Source: Gymnopilus junonius | Lineage: Eukaryota; Basidiomycota; Agaricomycetes; Agaricales; Galerinaceae | Reading direction: 5' to 3' | Assembly: GCA_015501075.1 (NCBI GenBank) | Contig: JADNYJ010000853.1 | Span: forward strand, 1 to 11,339 | Length of the DNA stretch: 11,339 nucleotides | Shown here: in pieces, positions 10,514-11,339 of the stretch | How positions within the stretch are numbered: position 1 is the first letter of the stretch | How the letters are laid out: each line of letters starts with the position of its first letter | Made by a program: the position numbers and the translations under genes | The notes under the pieces: model-generated | Databases searched by the model: none | Seen by the model: the letters and a program-made list of their open reading frames with translations, nothing else | What the model was told of the DNA's origin: nothing

Positions 10514-11339
10514 TTAAGGTGTTACTCTCGTAGGCTGCTTGGACCCCACTTTCACAAGTCCAAAGATCGTGACTCCAATCGCTAAACAAACACATATGAA
10601 CAAAGCAAGAGCCATACTGCACCTCTTTGACCACTTCCTCTCTATCTCTTGCATCTTCTTTGCGAACTCCATCTTATCCTCCTCTGTCAGTATATTATGG
10701 TTATACCACACATTGAATGCCTCGTCTGGTCGCCATGGCATGCCTTGAGCAAGAGGAGATGTAGGATAAAGTATCATGAGAGTGCCCAGAAGCCAAAAAA
10801 GAGGAAATACTGGTTTGTTATGGAGCTATGTTAGATAATGTAGATAAACAAGTGTGTTCCATAGAATGACTTACTGAAGCCAAATTTGAAGAGGTACCTG
10901 CTGAGCATGTGCAGCTCTTTTTGCAGACTTTCAACTCCCCGGGTATATCCCAGTGGAATATTTTCGCCATAAGCTGGCAGAGATTCTGGATGTCCGTTGC
11001 ATGATCGTAAACTTACCAAATCAGTGGGAAATGCTTCTGGGATACGGCGAGCAACTACTGTTCCTCCATGGTCGTGGGCTATCACATAGTCATGTAAGCC
11101 TGGATCGACATCATTCCTGCTATCGGTGTGGTATGGGTATCATTGGTGGTAGGCGGAGTAGTAAGAGCAGAAGGGTATATCAAATCTGGAGCAGCTGGAG
11201 CAGAGGAGCTCACGCCTGCAGTTGCAGGAGAGGTATAGGGTCGAGAAGAGGCATATCCGAATGGAGCGGAACTTGGACAGGGCTAGGGACATCCGAATAT
11301 CTCTGGGTCGACAATGTCATTGGCAACTCAATGCCATAA
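10514..11339 (-). CDS. Ser/Thr/Pro-rich protein with two C-terminal membrane segments, 5' partial
   Basis: The start lies beyond the right edge; the stop TAA is 10514-10516. The N-terminal visible part is low complexity, rich in Ser, Thr, Pro and Ala (about 11130-11265). It is followed by a charged stretch (IAHDHGGTVVARRIPEAFP), then EKLHMLSR-like helix sequence and a first membrane segment (FGFIFPLFWLLGTLMIL). That segment is split by a 65-nt intron, donor at 10874 and acceptor ending at 10810, which keeps frame. Then come a soluble loop with charged residues (EEDKMEFAKKMQEIERKW), a second membrane segment (MALALFICVCLAIGVTIFG) and a short tail. Two frame switches, at about 11112-11133 and about 11269-11276, fit one-base losses in short runs. 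I recognise this as a type of uncharacterised Agaricomycete two-membrane-segment protein but know of no function. The disordered N-terminus followed by a helical hairpin suggests a membrane-anchored adaptor; that is inference. Confidence 0.7.

Noticed and set aside
10970..11016. Intron in the membrane protein gene with GTAAGT donor at 11016
   Set aside because: The frame is open without it, and splicing to the nearby CAG gives a frame that does not join the membrane exon.
1..11339. Programmed ribosomal frameshifting as an explanation for the breaks
   Set aside because: There are too many breaks, in unrelated genes, all with the one-base-loss pattern, and no recurring slippery site plus structure is seen.

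Overview
The window looks like nuclear DNA of a basidiomycete fungus, most likely an Agaricomycete. The reasons are the short introns (about 50-67 nt, GT...AG, with CTAAC/TTAAC-like branch sites), a fungal-type single-polypeptide FGAM synthase, an F-box/LRR family gene with a decayed tandem copy, and a large P-loop NTPase-nuclease gene of a type I associate with Agaricomycete genomes. The assignment rests on sequence style and family recognition, not on a search.

Layout from left to right. (1) 1-2819, + strand: 3' part of a multi-exon gene for a P-loop NTPase (Walker A at 477-491, Walker B-like at about 1099-1131) joined to a C-terminal PD-(D/E)xK-like nuclease domain with a QxK variant (2259-2333). 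It resembles the NTPase-nuclease architecture of Crinkler-type proteins. (2) 2820-3053: short convergent 3' region. (3) 3054-7114, - strand: complete phosphoribosylformylglycinamidine synthase (purine biosynthesis, 1356 aa when counted through its breaks), with a probable 5'UTR intron at 7117-7172. (4) About 7174-7358: divergent promoter region shared with the next gene, holding two GATAAG motifs and one CACGTG. (5) 7359-9060, + strand: F-box protein with LRR-like repeats, one frame break. (6) 9061-9415: AT-rich spacer with a possible cytochrome P450 relic on the - strand. (7) 9416-10431, + strand: pseudogene copy of the F-box gene, with a lost start codon, in-frame stops and a 636-nt in-frame internal deletion. 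(8) 10514-11339, - strand: 3' part of a Ser/Thr/Pro-rich protein with two C-terminal membrane segments.

The most striking property is that every apparently functional gene is interrupted by frame breaks. For all but the F-box gene, the breaks are explained by loss of one base in a run of identical bases. The FGAM synthase alone has ten, with the protein otherwise highly conserved on both sides of each. This is the signature of homopolymer-type deletion errors in a long-read assembly; real decay of an essential gene is the less likely alternative. The second F-box copy differs: its lost start, stops and large deletion are not of this kind and indicate a true pseudogene.

The genes do not form a pathway. 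FGAM synthase is a housekeeping enzyme flanked by fast-evolving accessory families (NTPase-nuclease, F-box, surface/membrane protein). I see no CRISPR array, transposon, tRNA or rRNA.
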